DNA from: JBOGGX01 sp050744245
GTDB taxonomy: Bacteria; Actinomycetota; Acidimicrobiia; Acidimicrobiales; JBOGGX01
Direction: 5' to 3'
Assembly: GCA_050744245.1 (NCBI GenBank)
Contig: JBOGGX010000087.1
Span: forward strand, 1-22,706
Length of the DNA: 22,706 bases
Each line of letters opens with the position of its first letter. Positions within the stretch are counted from its first letter, which is position 1. A program made the translations under genes and the position numbers. Below are positions 14,390 to 20,593 of this stretch, piece by piece. The notes beneath the pieces were generated by a model. It was not told where the DNA came from and did not search any database. It worked only from the letters and a program-made list of their open reading frames with translations.

Positions 14390-15267
14390 GCCTGCGCTAC
14401 GACACGATCTCCTTCCTGTCCGACTACGGGCTGACCGACGAGTTCGTCGGCGTGGTCAAGTCGGTGATCCGATCGCTCGCCCCCGAGGTGGTCGTGATCG
14501 ACGTGTGCCACGAGATCGCCCCGCACGACGTGCGGGCCGGCGGCCTCACCCTGGCCCGGGCCGCGCAGTATCTCGCCCCCGGTGTGGCGCTGGCCGTGGT
14601 CGACCCGGGCGTCGGCACCGACCGCCGCCCGGTGGCGGTCGAGGTGGGCGACGGCGACTCGGTGCTCGTGGGGCCGGACAACGGGCTGCTGGCGCCGGCG
14701 GTGGCCATGGTGGGCGGCGCCACCCGGGCCTTCGTGCTCGACAACACCGACTACCACCTTCCGGCGCCCGGTCCGACCTTCGCCGGCCGCGACGTGTTCG
14801 CCCCGGTCGCGGCCCACCTGTGCAACGGGGTCGAGCCATCGGAGCTCGGCACCGAGATCGAGCCGGTCACCCTGCTCCCCGGCATCCTCCCCGTCTCCCG
14901 AATGGAGGAGGGCGGGCTGGCGACCGAGGTCCTGTGGGTCGACCGGTTCGGCAACGCCCAACTCAACGTCGACCCGGACGAGCTCGACGGCTGGGGCGAC
15001 CGCATTCGGGTGCGCACCGGGGAGCAGACGAGGACGGCCCGCCGGGTGGTGACCTACGACGATCTGCACACCGGCGAGGTCGGGCTCGTGGTCGACTCGT
15101 ACGGGCTGGTGTCGCTGGCGGTGCCACGCGGCTCGGCCGCCGCCGTCCTGCGCATCGATGCGGGCTCGGCCGTCACCCTGGAGCCGCCCGACTCGGACGC
15201 TGCGACCGACGCCGACGCAGCCGGCATCGATGTCGACGTCGAGCTCCGTAGGGGCAACGGCCGATGA
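14386..15267 (+). CDS. SAM hydroxide adenosyltransferase (DUF62 family)
   Basis: This is a protein of about 293 residues that hydrolyses S-adenosylmethionine to adenosine and methionine; family relatives are the chlorinase and fluorinase. The N-terminal motif ISFLSDYGLTDEFVGVVKSV is essential to the fold. It is followed by DVCHEIAPHDVRAG, VVDPGVGTDRRPVAVE, LVGPDNGLLAPA and FAGRDVFAPVAAHL, then the C-terminal beta domain with VDRFGNAQLNV. The first usual start codon in frame (GTG 14452) would delete the SAM-binding motif SDYGLTDEF, and no ATG, GTG or TTG exists upstream in this frame for over 100 nt. The best candidate is CTG at 14386, which forms a CTGA overlap with the bldC-like stop. A miscalled ATGA is equally possible. 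Confidence 0.88.
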   Translation: MSLRYDTISFLSDYGLTDEFVGVVKSVIRSLAPEVVVIDVCHEIAPHDVRAGGLTLARAAQYLAPGVALAVVDPGVGTDRRPVAVEVGDGDSVLVGPDNGLLAPAVAMVGGATRAFVLDNTDYHLPAPGPTFAGRDVFAPVAAHLCNGVEPSELGTEIEPVTLLPGILPVSRMEEGGLATEVLWVDRFGNAQLNVDPDELDGWGDRIRVRTGEQTRTARRVVTYDDLHTGEVGLVVDSYGLVSLAVPRGSAAAVLRIDAGSAVTLEPPDSDAATDADAAGIDVDVELRRGNGR

Positions 15268-15353
15268 GACCGGGCACGACGATCGCCCTGGCGGTCCTGC
15301 TCGTCGCCATCCTTGTGGCCGCCATCATCCAGTTCGTGTTCCTGGTTGACTGA
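15264..15353 (+). CDS. 29-residue single-span membrane peptide
   Basis: A tiny frame starts with an ATGA overlap on the DUF62 stop and ends at a TGA at 15351-15353. It reads MRPGTTIALAV, then one hydrophobic helix (about 7-28, LLVAILVAAIIQFVFLV) and a final Asp. The stop-start overlap, the Arg at the N-terminus and the fully hydrophobic span argue for a real small membrane protein coupled to the upstream gene, not chance. No family is recognised and function is unknown. It might sit as a membrane partner of the upstream enzyme. Confidence 0.6.
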   Translation: MRPGTTIALAVLLVAILVAAIIQFVFLVD

Positions 15354-15400
15354 ACACGAGAGGAGCGAGAGCTGTGGCGGCGACGGTGAGATGAGACGTC

Positions 15401-16205
15401 CTACCCTCGCCCGGCTCCAGGTCGCCGCTGACGAAGCGAACGTCGACCGTACGGCGGGTGGCGTCGCCGACGGTCGCGTTGATCGCGGTCCAGGCGAACT
15501 CCAGCGGGGCGGAGATCGGCGGGAACCGCGGCGACCCGCATGGTGTGGGTCTCGCCCGGGGCGATCAGGGCGACGTGGGGGCGCGCGATGGCCACCCCGG
15601 GCTGGCGCTCGGGGAGGGTGAAGGTGCCCCGGCCGGTGACCCCGGCGGGACCGGCCCGAATGTCGTAGGAGACGTCACGTTGTAGCCACCGGGCCCGGCC
15701 AACTTGACCGGGAAGAGGGCCACGATCGCGGCTCCGAGGCCGGCGACCACGGGAGGATCGACCGAACGTCGACCGCGCGAAGCCGATCATGGCGGCGATC
15801 AGGAGGCAGGCGAGCGGGGTCACCAGGGTCAGGAATGCGGCCACCAGGGAGGCGGGCCGCGCCTGTCGCCTGTCCCTACGACCAGGTCGAACACGTGTCG
15901 ACCGTGAGATCGGTGTGGAGGGTGTCGGTGACGATCACGCTGCACCGAGTGACCCGGACACCGACGGGGCGGTACTCGAACGGTCCGTGGGCATCGTCCT
16001 GCGTGGCCTGCTCGTACTCGCTCACTCGGCGGAGGCCGGCGCCTTCTACGGTCACCTCGTACCCGAGTTCGAGGTGAGCCCAATCGACGACCTGTGCCTC
16101 GTGCTGTTGACGAAGGCCATTCGCCGCGCCCGGCGCCGGCGACAGGAGTTGAGAGCCGGCAATCCTCGTGTCGCTCGGCGTCTCACGCGTGATACAGTCC
16201 TCCTG
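15401..16205 (-). pseudogene. Leftward gene relic with several frameshifts
   Basis: Coding-like leftward segments with high third-position GC lie in changing frames. Segment 1 (16205 to a TAG at 15878-15876) has no start codon before an internal GTG and reads VVDWAHLELGYEVTVEGAGL and later SVIVTDTLHTDLTVDTC. Segment 2 (about 15862-15745) is a membrane helix, SLVAAFLTLVTPLACLLIAA. Segment 3 (about 15753-15675), in another frame, reads VVAGLGAAIVALFPVKLAG, a second helix. Segment 4 (about 15682-15525) reads YDIRAGPAGVTGRGTFTLPE and VALIAPGETHTMRVAAVP. Segment 5 (about 15522-15405) reads ISAPLEFAWTAINATVGDAT. Together this looks like a decayed membrane-anchored protein, its 5' end cut just before the toxin-antitoxin pair. 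Segment 1 may be a separate gene fragment. The family is not recognised. Rightward open frames here look like shadows. Confidence 0.55.
16180..16198 (+). promoter_or_regulatory. Promoter and palindromic candidate operator of the toxin-antitoxin pair
   Basis: TACAGT (16193-16198) is a -10 box 9 nt before the antitoxin ATG. It is overlapped by GTCTCACGCGTGATAC (16180-16195), a near-perfect palindrome with the perfect core TCACGCGTGA. Antitoxins of this class usually repress their own promoter through such a palindrome. Confidence 0.6.
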
Positions 16206-16207
16206 CT

Positions 16208-16444
16208 ATGGCCGAGGTGACCATTCGAGAGCTGAGAAACCACGGCGGCGCCGTAGTCGACAGGGTCGCGCGAGGCGAGCATGTCACCGTGACCCGTGCC
16301 GGCCGACCAGTCGCCGAACTGCGCCCGCTCCACCCGGCGGGCCTCTCCCGCGAACAACTGATCGAGCGGCGGCGCCGGCTCCCGGCGGTCGATCCGGCAC
16401 GACTTCGTGCCGAGATCGACAGCGCCATCGACTCGACACCGTGA
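16208..16444 (+). CDS. Phd/YefM-family antitoxin
   Basis: This 78-residue protein has the prevent-host-death pattern: MAEVTIRELRNHGGAVVDRVARGEHVTVTRAGRPVAEL (1-38) is the DNA-binding, dimerising half. The C-terminal tail (LSREQLIERRRRLPAVDPARLRAEID) is the helical part that would neutralise the toxin. The ATG at 16208 follows a -10 box at 9 nt with no ribosome-binding site. Its stop overlaps the toxin start (GTGA), the standard coupling in type II pairs. It should bind the PIN toxin and autorepress at the palindrome just upstream. Confidence 0.9.
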   Translation: MAEVTIRELRNHGGAVVDRVARGEHVTVTRAGRPVAELRPLHPAGLSREQLIERRRRLPAVDPARLRAEIDSAIDSTP

Positions 16445-16860
16445 ACCCCACGACCACGCCGGGTCTGCTCGACACCAGCACGCTCGTGTTGCTTGGCCGC
16501 CTCAAGGACGCCACGGCGCTTCCTGATGAGCCGTTGATCAGTGTTGTCACGCTCGCTGAGCTTTCCGTCGGACCACTGGTCGCCTCCTCAGACGACGAGC
16601 GGGCCGCCCGCCAAGCTCACCTGCAACAGGCCGAGGCCGACTTCGAACCGCTCGTGTTCGACGCCGCCGCTGCTCGCAGGTTCGGTCAGGTCGCAGCGTC
16701 GCTTCGCCGCGCCGGACGTACGCGTGCAGCACGCTCATTCGACGCGATGATCGCCGCGACGGCCCTCGCCCACGACCTGCCGGTCCACACCTGCAACCCG
16801 GACGACTTCTCCGGCATCGACAATCTGACCGTCGTCGCCGTGCCTCTCCCCGACGGCTGA
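16441..16860 (+). CDS. VapC-type PIN-domain toxin
   Basis: This 139-residue PIN ribonuclease starts at the GTG at 16441, overlapping the antitoxin stop. The acidic residues of the active site are visible: GLLDTSTLV (Asp near 11), SVVTLAELSVG (Glu near 40), RSFDAMIAATALAHDLPVHT (Asp near 101) and CNPDDFSGI (Asp near 121). VapC toxins cleave tRNA or rRNA when the antitoxin is lost; the target here is unknown. The longer open frame upstream is a shadow of the antitoxin gene. The pair sits between a decayed gene and a gene-poor stretch, which fits a mobile or accessory origin. Confidence 0.9.
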   Translation: MNPTTTPGLLDTSTLVLLGRLKDATALPDEPLISVVTLAELSVGPLVASSDDERAARQAHLQQAEADFEPLVFDAAAARRFGQVAASLRRAGRTRAARSFDAMIAATALAHDLPVHTCNPDDFSGIDNLTVVAVPLPDG

Positions 16861-17233
16861 CACTCCTCTGAATCACGATGACGGCTGGTTCGGCAACCGA
16901 GCGGACGCTATTGCCATTCGGTCGTCTCTGCCCGTTGACCGTAGAACCCTCAAGAGTAGGTACGCCATTACCGCCGATAGGCAGCCCGCTACCAGCACCT
17001 CTGGGAGCAGCTTTATGCGCTTCATCGATCAGCGGTGAAATAGGTAGTCGAGCACGCCGTACCTTGGATCATCTCGCGGCGGACGCGGCGAAACGACATG
17101 GGCCCATCCCCCGCAACCAGCTCAATGGTAACGTTGGTCTGGGTTGACCTCGAAGCAGCCCACATGATCGCTCGCCCATGTCGCCGCCCTGTCAGGGGAC
17201 CACCACCGGGCGGCTCGGCTCTGTGGTTCCGCC
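16861..17233. other. Gene-poor stretch after the toxin gene
   Basis: About 370 nt with visibly lower GC and no convincing gene. One rightward 89-residue open frame (16878-17147) has no family resemblance, mixed codon use and no ribosome-binding site. A short piece near 17118-17131 (AGCTCAATGGTAAC) resembles a tRNA D-arm, but no anticodon or T arm follows. Probably accessory or decayed DNA. Confidence 0.5.
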
Positions 17234-17491
17234 ATGGGATCCACCGACAACAGTCGGATCCCCCTCGAGCCCATCGTCGACCGCAGGCTCCGAGAGGTCA
17301 TCGACAGCGTTCGACCCTTCCTCGACGACGACGGCCTCGACGTTGAGCTTGACCGGGGCCGCACCCACGCCGAGCGGGTGATCCTGCGGGTGCTCACCGA
17401 TGCCGTCGACGATCACGCCGCCCTCGCCAACGCGGTCACCCTCGATCTCGAGAACGTCGGGGCCGCGTCGTGGAGGCCGGTGCGAGCCTGA
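17234..17491 (+). CDS. NifU C-terminal-like small protein lacking cysteines
   Basis: This 85-residue protein starts at the ATG at 17234. The segment VDRRLREVIDSVRPFLDDDGLDVELDRGRTHAERVILRVL resembles the start of the NifU C-terminal (Nfu) domain, in which a helix leads into 'R.P.l..DGGDve' and a beta strand. The Fe-S binding CxxC that should follow is absent and the chain has no cysteine. Codon use is clearly coding (GC-rich third positions) on this strand, better than the leftward open frame over it. No ribosome-binding site or clear -10 is seen. It may be a non-metal relative or an unrelated small alpha/beta protein; the family call is tentative. Confidence 0.5.
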   Translation: MGSTDNSRIPLEPIVDRRLREVIDSVRPFLDDDGLDVELDRGRTHAERVILRVLTDAVDDHAALANAVTLDLENVGAASWRPVRA

Positions 17492-17560
17492 CCCTGCCGC
17501 TCACGTCCACCGCCATGAAATTTGACCGGTGGGTCTCCTCGGCGGCCGCGCCCATGCAGG

Positions 17561-17566
17561 TAGCGT
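17561..17566 (+). promoter_or_regulatory. -10 element of the acyl-CoA synthetase gene (leaderless)
   Basis: TAGCGT is followed by exactly 7 nt and the ATG at 17574. No ribosome-binding site is present. Confidence 0.55.
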
Positions 17567-17573
17567 CCGGCCC

Positions 17574-19043
17574 ATGAACCTCGCGGCCATCATCGAGGAC
17601 CATCCGGCCGAGCGGTCGGCGCTGGTCGACCGGGGGGCGACCATCACCTACGGCCAGCTGCGCGAGCGGGTCGCCGACCTGCGGGCCGGGCTGTCCGGCC
17701 TCGGGCTCGAACCCGGCGACCGGGTGGCGATCATCCGCGACAACGACACTGGTTTCGTCACGTCCTACCTCGCCATCCTCGGCGCCGGCCTGGTGGCGGT
17801 GCCCCTCAACCCGCAGAGCCCCGATCGCGAGCTGGCCCGTGAGCTCGCCGCGGTCGGCGCGCGGGCGGTGGTGGCCGGGGCGACGCCGGACGGCGACCCG
17901 TCGTGGCGTTCGGCGGTCGACCACGTCGTCACCCCGGACGAACTGGTCGCCCAGGCGGATGGTCGTGCGCCGGCGGCGATCGTCGACCGGGCCGACGCCG
18001 ACCTGGCCGTGCTGCTGTTCACCACCGGGACCGCCGGCCCACCGAAGGCGGCCAAGCTCACCCACGGCAGCCTCAAGGCCAACATCGACCAGCTGCTGGC
18101 CCACCCCGGGTCGGTGCAGACGGCCGACGACGTTGTCCTCGGCGTGCTCCCGCTGTTTCACATCTTCGGCCTCAACGTCATGCTCGGCCTCACGCTGGCG
18201 ACGGGCGCCACGCTCGTGCTCGTCGACCGATTCGAACCCCAGGCCGCGGTCGACACCATGGCCGAGCACGGCATCACGCTGCTGAGCGGCCCACCAACCC
18301 TGTTCGCGGCCCTGACCCGGCTGCCCGAGAGCGAGACCTCGGCGCGGGCCTTCGCCGCCGTCCGGCTGACCGCCTCGGGGGCGGCGCCGCTGTCGGCCGA
18401 GGTGGCCGATGCGTTCCAGGCCCGGTTCGGCCTCCGCCTCCACCAGGGCTATGGCCTGACCGAGGCCTCGCCCGCGGTGACCACCACCGTCGGGTTGGAC
18501 GCCCCGGTCGAGTCGATCGGTGTCCCGCTGCCCGGCGTCGAGGTCAGGGTGGTCGACGTCGACGGCGAGAATGTCCTGGCCGGCGACGGCGGCGAGATCA
18601 GGGTCAGGGGCCCGAACGTGTTTGCCGGCTACTGGGACGACGACGAGGCCACCCGCACCGTCCTGACCACGGATGGGTGGTTGCGCACGGGCGATCTGGG
18701 GGTCACCGACGACGACGGGCTGCTCTACATCGTCGACCGGGCCAAGGACCTGATCATCGTGTCCGGCTTCAACGTCCACCCGGCCGAGGTCGAGGAGGTG
18801 GTGATGGAGCACCCGGCGGTGCAGGAAGCGGCCGCGGTCGGAGTGCCCGACAACGCCACCGGCGAGGCGGTCAAGGTGTTCGTTGTGCTGGCGCCCGACG
18901 CCGACGCGGCCGTCGACGAGGCCGAGCTGATCCGGTTCTGCGAGTCCCATCTCGCCCGCTACAAGTGCCCGGACGCGGTCGAGCTCGTCGACCAGATCCC
19001 GCGTGGCTTCGCCGGCAAGCTGCTGCGCCGGTCGCTGCGGTAG
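17574..19043 (+). CDS. AMP-forming acyl-CoA synthetase/ligase
   Basis: This 489-residue member of the ANL superfamily activates a carboxylate with ATP and transfers it to CoA. Visible motifs are LLFTTGTAGPPKAAKLTH (147-164, the phosphate loop; the usual SGTTG.PKG is altered to TGTAGPPKA), PLFHIFG (193-199), LTASGAAPLS, QGYGLTEASP (291-300), GWLRTGDLG (368-376), VDRAKDLIIVSGFNVHPAEVE and the catalytic lysine in GFAGKLLRR (482). The Ala/Pro changes in the first loop are mild. The ATG at 17574 was chosen from its leaderless -10 box. Chain length of the substrate is unknown; the family includes fatty acyl, cinnamoyl and similar ligases. The molybdoenzyme-type gene follows after 11 nt and may be cotranscribed. 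Confidence 0.93.
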   Translation: MNLAAIIEDHPAERSALVDRGATITYGQLRERVADLRAGLSGLGLEPGDRVAIIRDNDTGFVTSYLAILGAGLVAVPLNPQSPDRELARELAAVGARAVVAGATPDGDPSWRSAVDHVVTPDELVAQADGRAPAAIVDRADADLAVLLFTTGTAGPPKAAKLTHGSLKANIDQLLAHPGSVQTADDVVLGVLPLFHIFGLNVMLGLTLATGATLVLVDRFEPQAAVDTMAEHGITLLSGPPTLFAALTRLPESETSARAFAAVRLTASGAAPLSAEVADAFQARFGLRLHQGYGLTEASPAVTTTVGLDAPVESIGVPLPGVEVRVVDVDGENVLAGDGGEIRVRGPNVFAGYWDDDEATRTVLTTDGWLRTGDLGVTDDDGLLYIVDRAKDLIIVSGFNVHPAEVEEVVMEHPAVQEAAAVGVPDNATGEAVKVFVVLAPDADAAVDEAELIRFCESHLARYKCPDAVELVDQIPRGFAGKLLRRSLR

Positions 19044-19054
19044 CGAGCGACGCG

Positions 19055-19792
19055 GTGGGCCGCTTCACGAGGGGGTTCCTCGGCCGGGGTCGCCGCGAGC
19101 GCGACCCGGGGCTACCGCCGGGCCAGTACGACGCCGAGGACGACTGGCCGGTGCTGAACGCCGAGGTCACGCCGAGGCTCTCCACCGACGACTGGACCTT
19201 CACCGTCGAGGGCCTGGTGGCGCGGGAGACGGCGTGGACCTGGGACGAGATCCACGCTCTGCCGAACGCGACGTACGAGGGCGACATCCACTGCGTCACC
19301 ACGTGGTCGAAGCTCGGCGTCAACTTCTCGGGTGTCTCGGTCGACACCCTGCTGGCGGCGGCCCAACCGGTCCCCGCGGCGACCCACGTGCTGGCCTTCT
19401 CCCACACCGGCTACACCACCAACCTGCCGCTGGCTGACGTGACCGGGGGCAGGGCCCGGGTGGTGTGGGACTTCGATGGCCGGCCGCTGGCCCGCCAGCA
19501 CGGCGCGCCGGCCCGGCTGGTGGTGTCGGTGCGTTCGCCGGCCGACCTGTACTACGCCGACGAGCTCCCCGGACCGGAGAGCGAGGTCGTCTACACCAGG
19601 CAGGCGCCGCCGGCGTCGACCAGGCCGGCCGGGCGGATAACGGCCGACGATCTCGCGCCCGCGCCCATCACCGGCGCCACTACCTACATCTGCGGGTCGG
19701 ACGGCTTCGCCGACGCGGCCAGCGAGCTGCTGATGGGGTTGGGCGTCACCGCCGAGAGCATCCGGGTCGAACGGTTCGGCCCCACCGGCTGA
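19055..19792 (+). CDS. Fusion of a sulfite-oxidase-type molybdoenzyme domain and a ferredoxin-reductase C-terminus
   Basis: This 245-residue protein starts at the GTG at 19055. Residues 1-150 are a small sulfite-oxidase-fold domain: LSTDDWTFTVEGLVARE, then DIHCVTTWSKLGVNFSGV (73-94), with the cysteine that ligates molybdenum, and SHTGYTTNLPLADV. Normally this domain runs on past 'HG.P.RLVV' for another 40-50 residues. Instead residues 158-245 (SVRSPADLYYADELPG, then TTYICGSDGFADAASELLMG, ending IRVERFGPTG) are the NAD-binding C-terminal part of a flavin/ferredoxin-NADP reductase-like protein, which usually is a separate downstream gene. The junction falls at ARLVV, a motif common to both parents, so a deletion by short homology is likely. 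The molybdenum and flavin domains are incomplete, so function is doubtful. Confidence 0.8.
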   Translation: MGRFTRGFLGRGRRERDPGLPPGQYDAEDDWPVLNAEVTPRLSTDDWTFTVEGLVARETAWTWDEIHALPNATYEGDIHCVTTWSKLGVNFSGVSVDTLLAAAQPVPAATHVLAFSHTGYTTNLPLADVTGGRARVVWDFDGRPLARQHGAPARLVVSVRSPADLYYADELPGPESEVVYTRQAPPASTRPAGRITADDLAPAPITGATTYICGSDGFADAASELLMGLGVTAESIRVERFGPTG

Positions 19793-20451
19793 GCCGGGGT
19801 GGTGGCCAGGAAGCCGAGGAACACCACGGTGATGCCGATGGCGTGCATCACCGCGAACGACACCATCTCGTCGGCCACCGAGTTCAACAGCCCGCCCGCC
19901 GACAGCAGGAGGGTGCCGGCGGCGATGAGGCCGTTGGCCAGCGCCAGCCGGCGCGAGGTCCGCCGCCGAGCCAGACGGACCGCGCTCAACACGGCCCCGC
20001 CGACCAGCACCACCGCGGCCACGCCGGAGAACACGGCGGCCAGGGCTCGGGGGAGCGGACCGAAGACGTCGGAGCCCTGGGGGAAGACGTCCGGGTCGAC
20101 GGCTGCGGTCAGGGGCGCCACGGTGAGCACACCCGCGGCGAAGGGCAGGACCAGCAGCAGGACGAGGCCGACCCGGTCGCCGACCCGCCGGCCGGCGAGC
20201 AGATAGACGGTGCCCAGGGCGAGCACGGGCACGCTGACGATCGGCCCGAACAGGTAGAAGATCCGGAAGCTCACCGCGTTCCACCCGAGCGCGGCCCCGG
20301 CCCACTGGGCGGCCGAGGCGACGGCGAAGGCGAACAGGGCGACGGTCCACGCCAGCTGGTAGCGACGGCGATGGTCGACCCAGCGCTCGAGGGTCGACAG
20401 GGCGAACCCGAACGCCACCAACCCCGCGGTCGCGGCCAGCGCCGTCTGCAT
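19684..20451 (-). CDS. Seven-helix membrane protein of unknown function
   Basis: This 255-residue protein starts at the ATG at 20451, preceded by TGGAGG 3 nt before it. Hydrophobic helices occur at about residues 4-20, 32-50, 60-80 (FRIFYLFGPIVSVPVLALGTVYLL), 88-108, 130-150, 165-185 and 190-208, separated by short Arg-rich loops. No catalytic motif or named family is recognised. The last 40 or so residues (from PVGPNRSTRMLSAVTP) are read antisense to the end of the fusion gene. The two genes therefore overlap tail to tail by 109 nt, and the natural C-terminus was probably near LATTPA. A stop may have been lost. The gene is divergent from rex, with the inverted repeat between them. Confidence 0.75.
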   Translation of the reverse strand: MQTALAATAGLVAFGFALSTLERWVDHRRRYQLAWTVALFAFAVASAAQWAGAALGWNAVSFRIFYLFGPIVSVPVLALGTVYLLAGRRVGDRVGLVLLLVLPFAAGVLTVAPLTAAVDPDVFPQGSDVFGPLPRALAAVFSGVAAVVLVGGAVLSAVRLARRRTSRRLALANGLIAAGTLLLSAGGLLNSVADEMVSFAVMHAIGITVVFLGFLATTPAQPVGPNRSTRMLSAVTPNPISSSLAASAKPSDPQM

Positions 20452-20477
20452 CGGCCTCCAGTCTGCCCACCCATCTG

Positions 20478-20526
20478 GTTCTGTCGCCCGACAGCCCCGG
20501 TTTTCGAGACGTCCGGGCGACAGAAC
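20478..20526. repeat. 13-bp inverted repeat upstream of rex
   Basis: GTTCTGTCGCCCG (20478-20490) and its exact complement (20514-20526) flank a 23-nt loop. It lies in the 142-bp divergent spacer between the membrane protein gene and rex. It could be a protein-binding site or a long RNA hairpin in the leader of the leftward gene. Inside the loop CCCCGG and TCCGGG can pair instead. Confidence 0.75.
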
Positions 20527-20554
20527 GTTGGGGTTCGGCCGGCGGCTCGTGCAT

Positions 20555-20584
20555 TTGTGACGACGCGAACCACCGCCGTACGAT
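20555..20584 (+). promoter_or_regulatory. rex-hemA promoter with possible Rex half-site
   Basis: TTGTGA (20555-20560) and TACGAT (20579-20584) are spaced by 18 bp as -35 and -10 boxes; the ATG of rex lies 9 nt further on, so the leader is tiny or absent. TTGTGA is also one half of the Rex operator consensus (TTGTGAA...TTCACAA), but the right half is poor (GAACCA). Autoregulation by Rex is plausible, as in Streptomyces. Confidence 0.5.
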
Positions 20585-20593
20585 CCGGCCGCC

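Noticed and set aside
15789..16220. Rightward 143-residue open frame
   Set aside because: Lies antisense to coding-like leftward segments and overlaps the antitoxin start; no family resemblance.
17110..17165. Possible tRNA remnant (AGCTCAATGGTA resembles a D-arm)
   Set aside because: No anticodon stem, T arm or acceptor stem can be paired around it.
17436..18950. Leftward 504-residue open frame
   Set aside because: Antisense to the acyl-CoA synthetase, which has all family motifs.
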